From NCBI RefSeq assembly GCF_900142195.1, contig NZ_FRAB01000049.1, positions 1 to 42,714 of the forward strand: a stretch of 42,714 nt of DNA, written 5' to 3'. This document shows, piece after piece, positions 15,082 to 23,032 of this stretch. How positions within the stretch are numbered: the first letter of the stretch is position 1; the number at the start of each line of letters is the position of its first letter. The notes below the pieces were generated by a model, which saw only the letters and a program-made list of their open reading frames with translations, made no database searches and had not been told where the DNA came from. Both the position numbers and the translations under genes were made by a program. The stretch comes from Paraburkholderia terricola. Lineage in GTDB: Bacteria > Pseudomonadota > Gammaproteobacteria > Burkholderiales > Burkholderiaceae.

Positions 15082-16740
15082 TCAGGCCGCGAGCCCGAGC
15101 CGCACGGTCCGCGCCAGGTCGTCGAGTTGGAAGGGCTTGCGCAGGATCGTGCAGCGCTTCACGGCCAGGCCGGAGATATCCACGTCCGCATAGCCGGTTG
15201 CGAGGATCACCGGCAGATCCTCGTGCATCTTGCGCGCCGCGGCGATCACGTCGATGCCGTTCATGCCCGGCATCGCGAAGTCGACCATCAGCAAGTCGGG
15301 CTTGTCGTCCTGCAAGCGGTTCAGGCCGGCGGGTCCGTCCGCGGCTTCGGTCACGGTATAGCCGAGCATTCGCAGCGACTCGACCAGCATCGCGCGGACC
15401 TCGCCGTCGTCCTCGACCACCAGCACGCGTTTTTCGCCGACAGCGTTCGCTTCCGCATCGGCTACCGCTTCGGCCCGCGAGTCCACGCGTTCGCGCAGCG
15501 GCAGCCACACTTCCACGGTCGTGCCGACGCCTTCCTCGCTGAAGAGACGCGCGGTGCCGCCGGCCTGTCTCGCGATGCCGTAGACCTGGCTCAAGCCGAG
15601 TCCGGTGCCCTTGCCGATCGGCTTGGTGGTGAAGAACGGATCGAACACGCGCGAGACGACGTCGGCGGGAATGCCCAAACCGGTATCGACCACTTCGACC
15701 ACCACATAACGGCCTTCCCCGAGTGTCGGATCGGGCGCCGCGCGTTCCTTCACGCGAATGCTGAGCTGGCCGCCGCCCGGCATCGCATCGCGCGCGTTGA
15801 TCGCGAGATTGAGGATCGCCAGTTCGAGCTGATTCGCGTCGGCCTGGGTCCACATCTCGTCGCCGTGGAACTCGGTGGCGTAGTGGATGCCGGAACCGAG
15901 CGAGACGGTAATGATGTCGCGCATGCCTTGCAGCAAGGCCACCACGTCCACCGCTTTCAGATCGAGGTTGCTGTTGCGCGAGAAGGCCAGCAACTGGCCC
16001 GTCAGCTTCGCGCCGCGTTCGGTCGCGCGCCTGACGGTGGCGGCCATCGCGCGAATGCGCTCGTCGTTGGCGACCCGCCCGATCAACTCCGCGTTGACCA
16101 TGATGACGTTCAGCAGATTATTGAAGTCGTGCGCGATGCCGCCGGTGAGTTGCCCGAGCGCTTCCATCTTCTGCGATTGGACCAGCACCGCCTGCACCTT
16201 GGCACGCTCGTGTATCTCCGTCATCAGCCGGTTGTTGGCGGAGGCGAGCTCGTGGGTGCGCTCGGCGATGCGGCCTTCCAGCGAATCGTTCAGATGCACC
16301 AGCGCCTCTTGCGCTTCCATGCGTTCGGCCAGATGCCGGCGCGACTCGTATTGCCGTGCGCGCGCCCGCAGCGAGGACGCGACCGCGCGCCGCAGCGTTT
16401 CCGAATTCAGCGGACGTTCGAGCACCACCACGTTGCCGAGCCGCTCGAGCACTTCGAGTCCGCGAGCGGAGCGATGCCCGACGCGATTCGCGGCGAGCAG
16501 GATGAAGGGCAAGTCGGACCATGCCGGCTGCCGTGCGAGCCAACCGAACAGATGCGAGGCGTGGCCGTCCGCGAGTGCTTCCTCGGCAATCAACGCGCTG
16601 CCCGCGCCGGCGTCCAGCGCTTCGGTCAGCGCGTCGGCATCGCGGCAGACGACGCAGGCGCGCTCGTCTTTATGCAGGACTTCGGCGATCACCTCGGCGT
16701 CGCGGCCGAACGGCGCCAGGATGAGAACGCGCTGCTCCAT
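15082..16740 (-). CDS. Hybrid sensor histidine kinase with C-terminal receiver
   Basis: A 552-residue cytosolic protein with no membrane span. Residues ~1-125 resemble a receiver fold (RVLILAPFGRDAEVIAEVLH, FILLAANR, VVLERPLNSETLRRAV) but lack the phospho-acceptor Asp (SALIAEEAL instead). A coiled coil spans ~130-190. HisKA has H204 in MEALGQLTGGIAHDFNNLLN, and the HATPase has N-box NLAINARDAMPGG (311-323), VDTGLGIP, FDPFFTTKPIGKGTGLGLSQ. The C-terminal receiver (438-545) has the acidic pair EDD (443-445), D487 in MVDFAMPGMNG and K535. ATG 16740 is 4 nt after the stop of the KaiC-like gene, so the two are co-translated. The input is presumably internal, via the pseudo-receiver or KaiC partner (inference). 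Confidence 0.9.
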   Translation of the reverse strand: MEQRVLILAPFGRDAEVIAEVLHKDERACVVCRDADALTEALDAGAGSALIAEEALADGHASHLFGWLARQPAWSDLPFILLAANRVGHRSARGLEVLERLGNVVVLERPLNSETLRRAVASSLRARARQYESRRHLAERMEAQEALVHLNDSLEGRIAERTHELASANNRLMTEIHERAKVQAVLVQSQKMEALGQLTGGIAHDFNNLLNVIMVNAELIGRVANDERIRAMAATVRRATERGAKLTGQLLAFSRNSNLDLKAVDVVALLQGMRDIITVSLGSGIHYATEFHGDEMWTQADANQLELAILNLAINARDAMPGGGQLSIRVKERAAPDPTLGEGRYVVVEVVDTGLGIPADVVSRVFDPFFTTKPIGKGTGLGLSQVYGIARQAGGTARLFSEEGVGTTVEVWLPLRERVDSRAEAVADAEANAVGEKRVLVVEDDGEVRAMLVESLRMLGYTVTEAADGPAGLNRLQDDKPDLLMVDFAMPGMNGIDVIAAARKMHEDLPVILATGYADVDISGLAVKRCTILRKPFQLDDLARTVRLGLAA

Positions 16741-16744
16741 GACC

Positions 16745-18262
16745 TCACTGCCCGGACGTGTCGATGAGGTGATCCCGCGCGCCGAGCAGGGCCGTGGTGC
16801 CACGGTATGCCGGCAGGCCGGAGAGCACGCCCTCGAAGTCGCGCAGCGCCTCGCCGACTTCCACGCCGCCGTGCGCGAGCCGGAACTGGCGGATCGAGCG
16901 CTGGTGTTCGTTGGCGCGGCTCTTGACGGCGGTGACGGCCGTCAACACTTCGCCGTGATGCTCGAAGTAGCGGAACAGCACGACCACGTCGCTGAGATAG
17001 CTGATGTCGATATCGCTCTGAATTTCGCCGATGATGCCGTGCTGGCCCAGCACCAGCATCGTGATGATGCCCTGCTGGTTCAGGTAGCCGAGCAGCTCAT
17101 GCATTTGCAGCAGCAGGTAGCGCTCGCCGGGCATCGCCTGGAGATAGGCGTTCAGGCTGTCGATCGCGACATACCGGGCGCCCTTGTTTTCGACCGACTG
17201 GCGCACGTCGGTCGCGAATTCGCCGGGCGAGATTTCCGCCGGATCGATCTGGCGCAGCGTGAGCAGGCCGCTTTCGACGTGCGGCGCCAGATCCATGCCG
17301 AGCGCCGCGCAGCGGATCATCAGCGTGGTGAGCGTTTCGTCGAACACGTAGTAGACGCAACGCTGGCCGCGTTCGAGCGCCCTCAGCAGGCACGACACGA
17401 CGGTGGTGGTCTTGCCCACGCCGGACGGTCCGATCATCAGCGCATTGGTGCCGGGGATCAGGCCGCCGCCCAGCAGCGCGTCGAGGCCCGGCGTGCCCGT
17501 GCTGAGCGGGTTCGGGTCGAATTCCGCGTGATGTTCCGCGGCGACGAGGCGCGGATACACACGAATGCCGCCGGTGTCGAGCGTGAAGTCGTGATACCCC
17601 TCGCGGAACTTGATGCCGCGCATCTTGGCGATGCGCAGCCGCCGCCGGTTGCCGCCGTAGTCGTGCACGATGTTGTCGAGGCTGATCACGCCGTGCGCGA
17701 TGCTGTGCAACTGCACGTCGCCGGTGTCGGAGGTGTTGTCGTCGAGCAGCAGCACCGTGCATTCGCGGGTCGCGAAAAAGCGCTTGAGCGCGAGAATCTG
17801 CCGCCGGTAGCGCAGCGGGTTCTGCGACAGCAGACGCAGTTCCGAGAGACTGTCGAGCACGATGCGGGTGGGCTTGACATCATTGACCTGTTGAATGACG
17901 TTGCGCACGGTCTCGCCGAGTTCGACTTCGGCCGGGTGCAGCACAGATTGCTCGTATTGCGGGTCGAGGCCCTCGTCGGAGAGCAATTCGAGAATCGAGA
18001 AGCGGCTGAGATCCCAGCCGTGGCTGTCCGCGACCGAGATCAGTTCGGAGCGGGTCTCGGAGAGCGTGATGTAGAGGCCGGCTTGCCCTTCGTCGACACC
18101 CTTGAGTAAAAACTGCAAGGCTAGGGTAGTTTTACCTGTGCCGGGCGCGCCCTCGATGAGATACATGCGGCGGGGCGTGAAGCCGCCGCCCAGGATGTTG
18201 TCGACCCCTTCGATCCCTGATGAAAGGCGGGCCGGCGTGTCGGTGACAGGTTTCGTTGACAT
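16745..18262 (-). CDS. KaiC-family double RecA-domain ATPase
   Basis: A 505-residue protein with two KaiC domains. CI has Walker A GAPGTGKTT (38-46), Glu in LSETRSEL (E69) and Walker B RIVLDS (D137). CII has GPSGVGKTTT (278-287), VFDETL (E309) and YVAIDS (D368). The end of CII (GEIQSDIDISYLSDVVVLFR, then RSIRQFRLAHGGVEVGEALR) aligns with the cyanobacterial KaiC phosphosite loop, where Ser431-Thr432 is matched by S421-Y422. It is likely a hexameric ATPase and possibly an autokinase. No kaiA or kaiB is present; the partner is the hybrid kinase starting 4 nt downstream. The ATG at 18262 (MSTKPVTDTPARLSSGIEGV) is chosen because KaiC homology starts right after. Confidence 0.9.
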   Translation of the reverse strand: MSTKPVTDTPARLSSGIEGVDNILGGGFTPRRMYLIEGAPGTGKTTLALQFLLKGVDEGQAGLYITLSETRSELISVADSHGWDLSRFSILELLSDEGLDPQYEQSVLHPAEVELGETVRNVIQQVNDVKPTRIVLDSLSELRLLSQNPLRYRRQILALKRFFATRECTVLLLDDNTSDTGDVQLHSIAHGVISLDNIVHDYGGNRRRLRIAKMRGIKFREGYHDFTLDTGGIRVYPRLVAAEHHAEFDPNPLSTGTPGLDALLGGGLIPGTNALMIGPSGVGKTTTVVSCLLRALERGQRCVYYVFDETLTTLMIRCAALGMDLAPHVESGLLTLRQIDPAEISPGEFATDVRQSVENKGARYVAIDSLNAYLQAMPGERYLLLQMHELLGYLNQQGIITMLVLGQHGIIGEIQSDIDISYLSDVVVLFRYFEHHGEVLTAVTAVKSRANEHQRSIRQFRLAHGGVEVGEALRDFEGVLSGLPAYRGTTALLGARDHLIDTSGQ

Positions 18263-18417
18263 GGCTTGGCGATTCACGTCGATTGAGTGGCGGCATTTGG
18301 TGGGCCGGTACGGCGGGCGCGCAAGATGCGTGCCCAACCGTCGCGTGCCTCGGTCCGAGCGCCACGGGTACGGACAGTGCTGTCAGCCTGTCGACCGCTT
18401 TCAGGGATCGCGCCGAT

Positions 18418-18858
18418 ATGAACCCCGCCCGCTTCCTCGCCGCCACGTTTGCAGCCGCGTCGCTAGGCGCCGTGCTGCCCGGCAGCGCGAATGCCGACGA
18501 TGCGCCCAGTCCGTGCGCATCGCTCAAACGCATCGTGGCGGCTGCGCCAGGCGGCCTGGCCTCGTTGACGCCCGACGACGGCAGGGGCGTCGCGCAACCT
18601 TACGGCGACGATGCGCAATGCTCGGCGAGCGGGGGCAGCTACCAATGCACGTGGACGCCGCATCATGACGCCGGGTCGAGCGCGGACGCGCTGCAGGCCG
18701 TCGCGGCGGATATCGCGTCGTGTCTGCCCGAAGCGACCCACGATCAGAATTCGCCGGGACGTCAGCACTTTTATTTAGGCGCGCCGGGTAAGCGGACCGA
18801 AATCACGCTGGCGCCGGCGGGTTCAGCGAGGCTGCGCCTGGTGGTGTCGGGTCAATGA
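18418..18858 (+). CDS. Small secreted protein of unknown function
   Basis: A 146-residue protein with an N-terminal Sec signal (MNPARFLAATFAAASLGAVL, cleavage near ANA). The mature part has four cysteines (PSPCASLKRI, AQCSASGGSYQCTWTP, ASCLPEA) that could form two disulfides. The ATG at 18418 is preceded by AGGGA about 10 nt upstream; the reading frame opens further left but that part overlaps the kaiC-like promoter and has poor composition. I do not recognise a family. It is divergent from the KaiC-like gene and convergent with the phosphatase gene. Confidence 0.6.
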   Translation: MNPARFLAATFAAASLGAVLPGSANADDAPSPCASLKRIVAAAPGGLASLTPDDGRGVAQPYGDDAQCSASGGSYQCTWTPHHDAGSSADALQAVAADIASCLPEATHDQNSPGRQHFYLGAPGKRTEITLAPAGSARLRLVVSGQ

Positions 18859-18919
18859 GCGGCAAGCGGGCCGATATGCGTGGATTTCAAATCCGACGGC
18901 GGGCGTCGCGCTGGTGTTG

Positions 18920-19531
18920 TCAGTGCGACGCGGGCCACCATGTCCAGCCGCGCGATGAACGCCGTAATTCGACCGCCGACAGCGGGGCGATTTCGATGCG
19001 TGGAAATACGGCGGGCGATGCTCCGAGTGCGTGAACGAGCGCCGCGCGAATCACCGGCGCGTGCGTAATGGCGACCACGTTGCGCGGGTTTTGACGCGGG
19101 GCGCTTGTTGTACCGGTCGTTCCTTCGCTGATCGCGCCGTCCAGCGCATCGAGCCATTCTCCCAGGCGCTTCACGAGTTGACTGAACGACTCGCCGCCGT
19201 GCGCCGCGAAGTCGGGATCGCGCAGCCAGGCAGCGAGGTGCTGCGGCGCTTCATTCGCGAGATCGGCGAGGCGGCGTCCCTGCCAATCGCCGTAGTCGAT
19301 CTCCGCCAACGCTGTGTGGACCGTCGCGGCGAGGCCCAACGCCAGCGCTGTATCGCGCGCGCAAACTGCGGGGCTGACGAAGACCGCGGCGGCGTCGGCA
19401 ATCGCCAGGCGCTGGCGTGCGGCCTGGGCTTCGGCGAGGCCGCGAGCGTCGAGCGGATCGTCGGCGGGAAAGCGGCCCGCGCGCATGGCGGGGGTCGATG
19501 CGTGGCTGACCAGTAACAGCCTTGTGTCCAT
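18920..19531 (-). CDS. Histidine phosphatase family protein (CobC-like context)
   Basis: A 203-residue branch-1 histidine phosphatase (phosphoglycerate-mutase-like). Catalytic elements are LLLVSHASTPAMRAGRFP with phospho-acceptor H10, FVSPAVCARDTALAL (R59), AEIDYGDWQGR (E78) and AITHAPVIRAAL (H157). The usual RHG triad reads SHA: the first Arg is replaced by Ser9. It is divergent from a cobalamin riboswitch and cbtBA, so a role in corrinoid metabolism, such as alpha-ribazole phosphatase, is plausible but not proven. The ATG at 19531 has GGAAG upstream; a TTG at 19558 would add nine residues. Confidence 0.8.
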   Translation of the reverse strand: MDTRLLLVSHASTPAMRAGRFPADDPLDARGLAEAQAARQRLAIADAAAVFVSPAVCARDTALALGLAATVHTALAEIDYGDWQGRRLADLANEAPQHLAAWLRDPDFAAHGGESFSQLVKRLGEWLDALDGAISEGTTGTTSAPRQNPRNVVAITHAPVIRAALVHALGASPAVFPRIEIAPLSAVELRRSSRGWTWWPASH

Positions 19532-19624
19532 TCGATGACTTCCATAGAGGCACGCCAAGGCAGAACGCCCGCATGGACGCGTTGCGCTACCGAGTGCCGG
19601 AGTTTAGCGCGTAGAATAGCGGCA

Positions 19625-19713
19625 CTGCGAAGTGCGGAAGCCGGTGAGAGCCCGGCGCGGTCGCGCCACTGTAATCGGCATCACGAGCCGAAAGCCAGAC
19701 CTGAGCTTCGCAG
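19625..19713 (+). promoter_or_regulatory. Cobalamin riboswitch controlling cbtBA
   Basis: Characteristic B12-box elements occur in order: GAAGCCGGTGAGAGCCCGG, GCGGTCGCGCCACTGTAA, and GCCAGACCTGAG. An 8-bp closing helix pairs 19625-19632 with 19706-19713. The ribosome site of cbtB is about 40 nt downstream, so adenosylcobalamin binding could block translation; no terminator hairpin is obvious. The element is short, about 89 nt. Confidence 0.85.
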
Positions 19714-19765
19714 CCTTCCTTTGCAATCGACTATCGGGGCGCGCTACCCCCAGGAGATGTCCATC

Positions 19766-19987
19766 ATGACCGAAGCTGTTTTCGATCCCGCCAACCCGCC
19801 CGCCGCTCAACCCACGCCGATTCCGCTGCGCGAGTTGTTGCCTTGGGTCGTGTTCGGCGGCTTGCTGCTGTTGCTCGCGCTTTACTTCGTTGGAGCGGAA
19901 CAGGGCGCCACGTCGCTGGTGCCCGGCATGTACGTGCATGAGTTCGTGCACGACGGTCGCCATCTGCTCGGCTTTCCCTGCCACTAA
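19766..19987 (+). CDS. cbtB: Cobalt transporter subunit CbtB
   Basis: A 73-residue single-span membrane protein. A Pro-rich N-terminus is followed by one hydrophobic helix (LLPWVVFGGLLLLLALYFVG) and the family's C-terminal histidine motif HEFVHDGRHLLGFPCH (H58, H62, H66, H73), a probable Co(II) ligand set. It works with CbtA in B12-regulated cobalt uptake. I prefer the ATG at 19766 because AGGAG at 19752-19756 is correctly spaced for it, whereas the in-frame ATG at 19757 touches the ribosome site. Confidence 0.9.
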   Translation: MTEAVFDPANPPAAQPTPIPLRELLPWVVFGGLLLLLALYFVGAEQGATSLVPGMYVHEFVHDGRHLLGFPCH

Positions 19988-19998
19988 CGGAGTTCGAC

Positions 19999-20751
19999 AT
20001 GGTTGGTAAGTTGTTATTGCGCGGGATGCTCGCAGGCATCGCCGCGGGACTGCTCACGTTCGGCTTCGCCCGGCTCGCGGGCGAGCCGCAGGTCGATCAG
20101 GCGATTTCCTTCGAGGAAAAGGCCGCGGCGGCGGCCGAGGGCGGCGAGGCGCATGAACACGAAGACCTCGTTAGCCGCGATACGCAGGCGGGCCTGGGGC
20201 TGTTGACCGGCGTGGTCACGTATGGCGCGGCGTTCGGCGGATTGTTCGCGCTCGTATTCGCCTACGCCTATGGACGGGTGGGCGCATTGAGCGCGCGTGC
20301 GTTGTCGGCATGGCTTGCGCTCGGCGCGTTCATCGCGCTGGTGATCGTCCCGAACATCAAGTACCCGGCGAATCCGCCGGCGGTGGGCGACCCCGACACG
20401 ATCGGAACGCGCACCGGCTTGTTCTTCCTGATGATCGCGATCTCGCTGACCGCGATGGTGTTTTCGCTGAAGGTGCGGCGTCGCGCGGTAATGAAACTGG
20501 GCGCGTGGAATGGCTCGATCGTGGGCGGCGTGGTGTTCGTCGCGATCATCGCTGCCGTGCAATTGTCGATGCCGACAATCAACGAAGTGCCGGCGGCTTT
20601 CCCGGCCGTGCTGCTGTGGAAGTTCCGCGTCGCGGCGATCGGCATGCAGGTGATCATGTGGACGACGATCGGACTGCTGTTCGGCGCGCTGGTGGAGCAC
20701 AGCGGATTGACGCGGATAGGCGCGGGGCGGGCGGCGGTGAAGTCCGTTTGA
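19999..20751 (+). CDS. cbtA: Cobalt transporter subunit CbtA
   Basis: A 250-residue inner-membrane protein with about five to six hydrophobic segments, starting MVGKLLLRGMLAGIAAGLLT. A His/Glu-rich extramembrane segment (GGEAHEHEDLVSRDTQAG, about 48-66) may bind metal. VPNIKYPANPPAVGDPDTIG is typical of the CbtA family. It starts 12 nt after cbtB, is under the same riboswitch, and is followed by an intrinsic terminator, so cbtBA is a complete operon. Confidence 0.92.
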   Translation: MVGKLLLRGMLAGIAAGLLTFGFARLAGEPQVDQAISFEEKAAAAAEGGEAHEHEDLVSRDTQAGLGLLTGVVTYGAAFGGLFALVFAYAYGRVGALSARALSAWLALGAFIALVIVPNIKYPANPPAVGDPDTIGTRTGLFFLMIAISLTAMVFSLKVRRRAVMKLGAWNGSIVGGVVFVAIIAAVQLSMPTINEVPAAFPAVLLWKFRVAAIGMQVIMWTTIGLLFGALVEHSGLTRIGAGRAAVKSV

Positions 20752-20818
20752 TGGTTTTCTGTTGATGAAGAGTGTGGGCTCCGTCGACTGCGCCGGTTGA
20801 CGTATGCCTGCTGGCTGT

Positions 20819-20844
20819 AGCCCGCCTCGTGCGGGCTTTTTATT
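20819..20844 (+). terminator. Intrinsic terminator of cbtBA
   Basis: A 7-bp G/C-rich stem (20819-20825 with 20831-20837, loop 5) is directly followed by TTTTTATT, about 70 nt after the cbtA stop. Confidence 0.85.
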
Positions 20845-20891
20845 GCCTGTGTGGGCCAACTGGTTACCACCGTCCTCGCGGCTTCGCTGAA

Positions 20892-22847
20892 CTAGTCGCC
20901 AGGGCTTCGAGGGCTGTTCGACGCCACAGCGTACGCCCTGCGCGCTCCAACCCTTAACACCCAATCGAACACCCCGCGCCTTTCCCCGACCGGCTGGGTC
21001 AGCCGCTCAAACAATTGCGCAACGGCGCCGTCGAGTTGCGCAAGCACTGGCGCCTGAGCCGCCGCCTCCAAATCGAAAACCGGCAACACCGGCACACGCT
21101 CATCCAACCCGCCATCCACAGAACCAGTAGCCGCACCGCTATAACGCGCGATCAACGAATCAAGCCGCGCCACGATCGATTCCACATGCGCCGCGCGCAC
21201 ATTCGCGGCATTGAGCGCCACTTCACCCGACACCCCGTGCCGAGCAGAATCACTCAACACCCGCGCCCAGTGCAAACAGCACAGCAGCGATCCGGTGGCC
21301 AACTCGACACCAGAATTCCACGCCACCACGCGCTGCATTTGCAGCGGCTTCAGCGCGATTCGCAACTCATGCCAACCGCGGTCGAGCTTGCGCATGGCGA
21401 CAGCGGCATCCGCCGCCAGCGCAGCGGACCCGCCCAGCCGCACGACCTCGCGCAACGCACCCAGCACAGCCGCAAGCCTCATCTCCACATGACGGCTCGC
21501 CGCGAGCGGCATCATCAGGACCGCCACCGCGAACGACACGAGACAACCCACCAGCACTTCCTCGATCCGCAATTCGACCAACGGCCCCATCGCGAAGCCC
21601 AACTCGCCATACACCAGTCCGACGAGCACGGTAATGAAGAACACGCCCGGCACATACGCGCTCAGGATGTAATAAGCCCAGCCGAACACGCAGAGCACCA
21701 TGGCGGCCACAAGCAGCATCGGCGAATCGTGCAGCGGCGCGACGAGCAACACGCTGGCGAGCGCGCCGGCCAGCGTTCCCGCCAGCCGCTGCGCACCGCG
21801 ATAAATCGTGTCCGCGCGTGAGCGTGTGCCGAGAAATACCACGAACGTCGTGATGACCGCCCAGAACCAGCGCTCGGGAGACAGCGACTGGCCGATCAGC
21901 ATCGCGAGAAACGCGGCTGTCGTGGCGCGGGTGGCGGGCAACCAGCAGAGCCTGGCGCGCAGGTCCGCGAATCGTTGCACTGCTGAAGCCGGAGCGTCGC
22001 CGGACGCAGGCTCAAAGCGCCGCCGCTCTCGACAGTGCGCGATCTCCTCGAGCCGTTCGATCGCTTGACGCAGCACGTCCGCATTCGCTTGCCCGCGGCC
22101 ATACGCAGACGCCGACACCAACGCATGCTGTCCCGCCGCGACTTCCACTTCGACGATGCGCTCGCGAATCGTGTCGGCGTCGGGTGGGTTCAGCAACGCC
22201 AGTTGCTCTTCGAGCGCGAGCGCGGCTTCGTTCAACACCGAGAGTCGTGCCGCATCCGGCGCATGCAGCACGCGCGACGCGCGCAGCGTCACCGCATGAA
22301 TCGCAAGCCGGAAACTGGCGGCGGGTCGCGTCGGCACGATCGCGCGGCCGACCAGCGCGACCATCAACGGGCCGAAAGCGGAGAGCAACAGCGATTGCAC
22401 GAGGTGCAGCCGCGAAGGGTGCAGATACAACCCAAGATAAAAGCACACCACGCCGAGCAGCGCGCAACCGAGCGCACGCGGACCACAGGCCTGGCAGAGC
22501 ATGCCGGCGAACATCACGACGAGAAAGCCGGCATCTCCGGCGAGCGGATAAGGACTCAGCACGCTCGCCGCGGCGAAGCACACGCAGGCGCACAAATACA
22601 GAGAGAAGAGCGAGCCGAACCATGCGGACCGCCTTGCATCGCGCACGAACAGCGGCGCGACCATCGCGAACAGGACGCCGGGCGCGGCAAGGGTGATCGG
22701 TTGATGATGGAAGACCGTCCACGCGATGCTGGCCATGCCGGTGAGCAGGCAGGCGAGCGCGACACGCAGCGCGGTATGGAGACGCACGAGTCCCGGGTCC
22801 GCGGCGAGCAGGCGGTCGGCGACGCGCGAAAACGCGGCAGCAATCAT
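20892..22847 (-). CDS. FUSC / aromatic acid exporter family membrane protein
   Basis: Starting at the ATG at 22847 (MIAAAFSRVADRLLAADPGL) this is a 651-residue protein with the FUSC layout. It has a block of about six membrane helices (LRVALACLLTGMASIAWTVF through VGRAIVP), a long cytosolic region (~180-320), then a second helix block with ERWFWAVITTFVVFLGTRSR (a conserved FUSC signature) and GAQRLAGTLAGALASVLLVA, followed by a soluble C-terminal domain. YccS/AaeB-type proteins export aromatic acids or related compounds, usually with an HlyD-like partner. None is adjacent, so the substrate is open. An in-frame ATG at 23036 would add 63 Arg/Pro-rich residues overlapping the next gene and is rejected. 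Confidence 0.82.
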   Translation of the reverse strand: MIAAAFSRVADRLLAADPGLVRLHTALRVALACLLTGMASIAWTVFHHQPITLAAPGVLFAMVAPLFVRDARRSAWFGSLFSLYLCACVCFAAASVLSPYPLAGDAGFLVVMFAGMLCQACGPRALGCALLGVVCFYLGLYLHPSRLHLVQSLLLSAFGPLMVALVGRAIVPTRPAASFRLAIHAVTLRASRVLHAPDAARLSVLNEAALALEEQLALLNPPDADTIRERIVEVEVAAGQHALVSASAYGRGQANADVLRQAIERLEEIAHCRERRRFEPASGDAPASAVQRFADLRARLCWLPATRATTAAFLAMLIGQSLSPERWFWAVITTFVVFLGTRSRADTIYRGAQRLAGTLAGALASVLLVAPLHDSPMLLVAAMVLCVFGWAYYILSAYVPGVFFITVLVGLVYGELGFAMGPLVELRIEEVLVGCLVSFAVAVLMMPLAASRHVEMRLAAVLGALREVVRLGGSAALAADAAVAMRKLDRGWHELRIALKPLQMQRVVAWNSGVELATGSLLCCLHWARVLSDSARHGVSGEVALNAANVRAAHVESIVARLDSLIARYSGAATGSVDGGLDERVPVLPVFDLEAAAQAPVLAQLDGAVAQLFERLTQPVGERRGVFDWVLRVGARRAYAVASNSPRSPGD

Positions 22848-22851
22848 GATC

Positions 22852-22966
22852 GATGATATCCAGGCTAAATGGTCGCGACCGGCTTGTGGCCGATTGCGAC
22901 AGACCGGACGCGCGGCTGAAGGTGGCGCTGCGCGTCCGGTGGATTCGGGTTTTCCCGGATGATATC
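22852..22966. repeat. Paired GATGATATC elements and long hairpin before the FUSC gene
   Basis: GATGATATC occurs at 22852-22860 and 22958-22966, each followed by a short AGCC/AGGCT-containing stretch. Between them is a perfect 11-bp inverted repeat (22903-22913 with 22930-22940, loop 16) with no U-run. The arrangement could be a pair of repressor sites around a leader hairpin in the FUSC upstream region. Confidence 0.45.
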
Positions 22967-23032
22967 TAGCCAAAATTGCAGGAGTCGGGTTTTCGCGGCG
23001 GCGGCGGCGCAGCGGCGCTGCGCGCGCCCGCA

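Noticed and set aside
15022..16767. Forward 581-codon frame
   Set aside because: Antisense to the hybrid kinase, which has complete HisKA, HATPase and receiver motifs.
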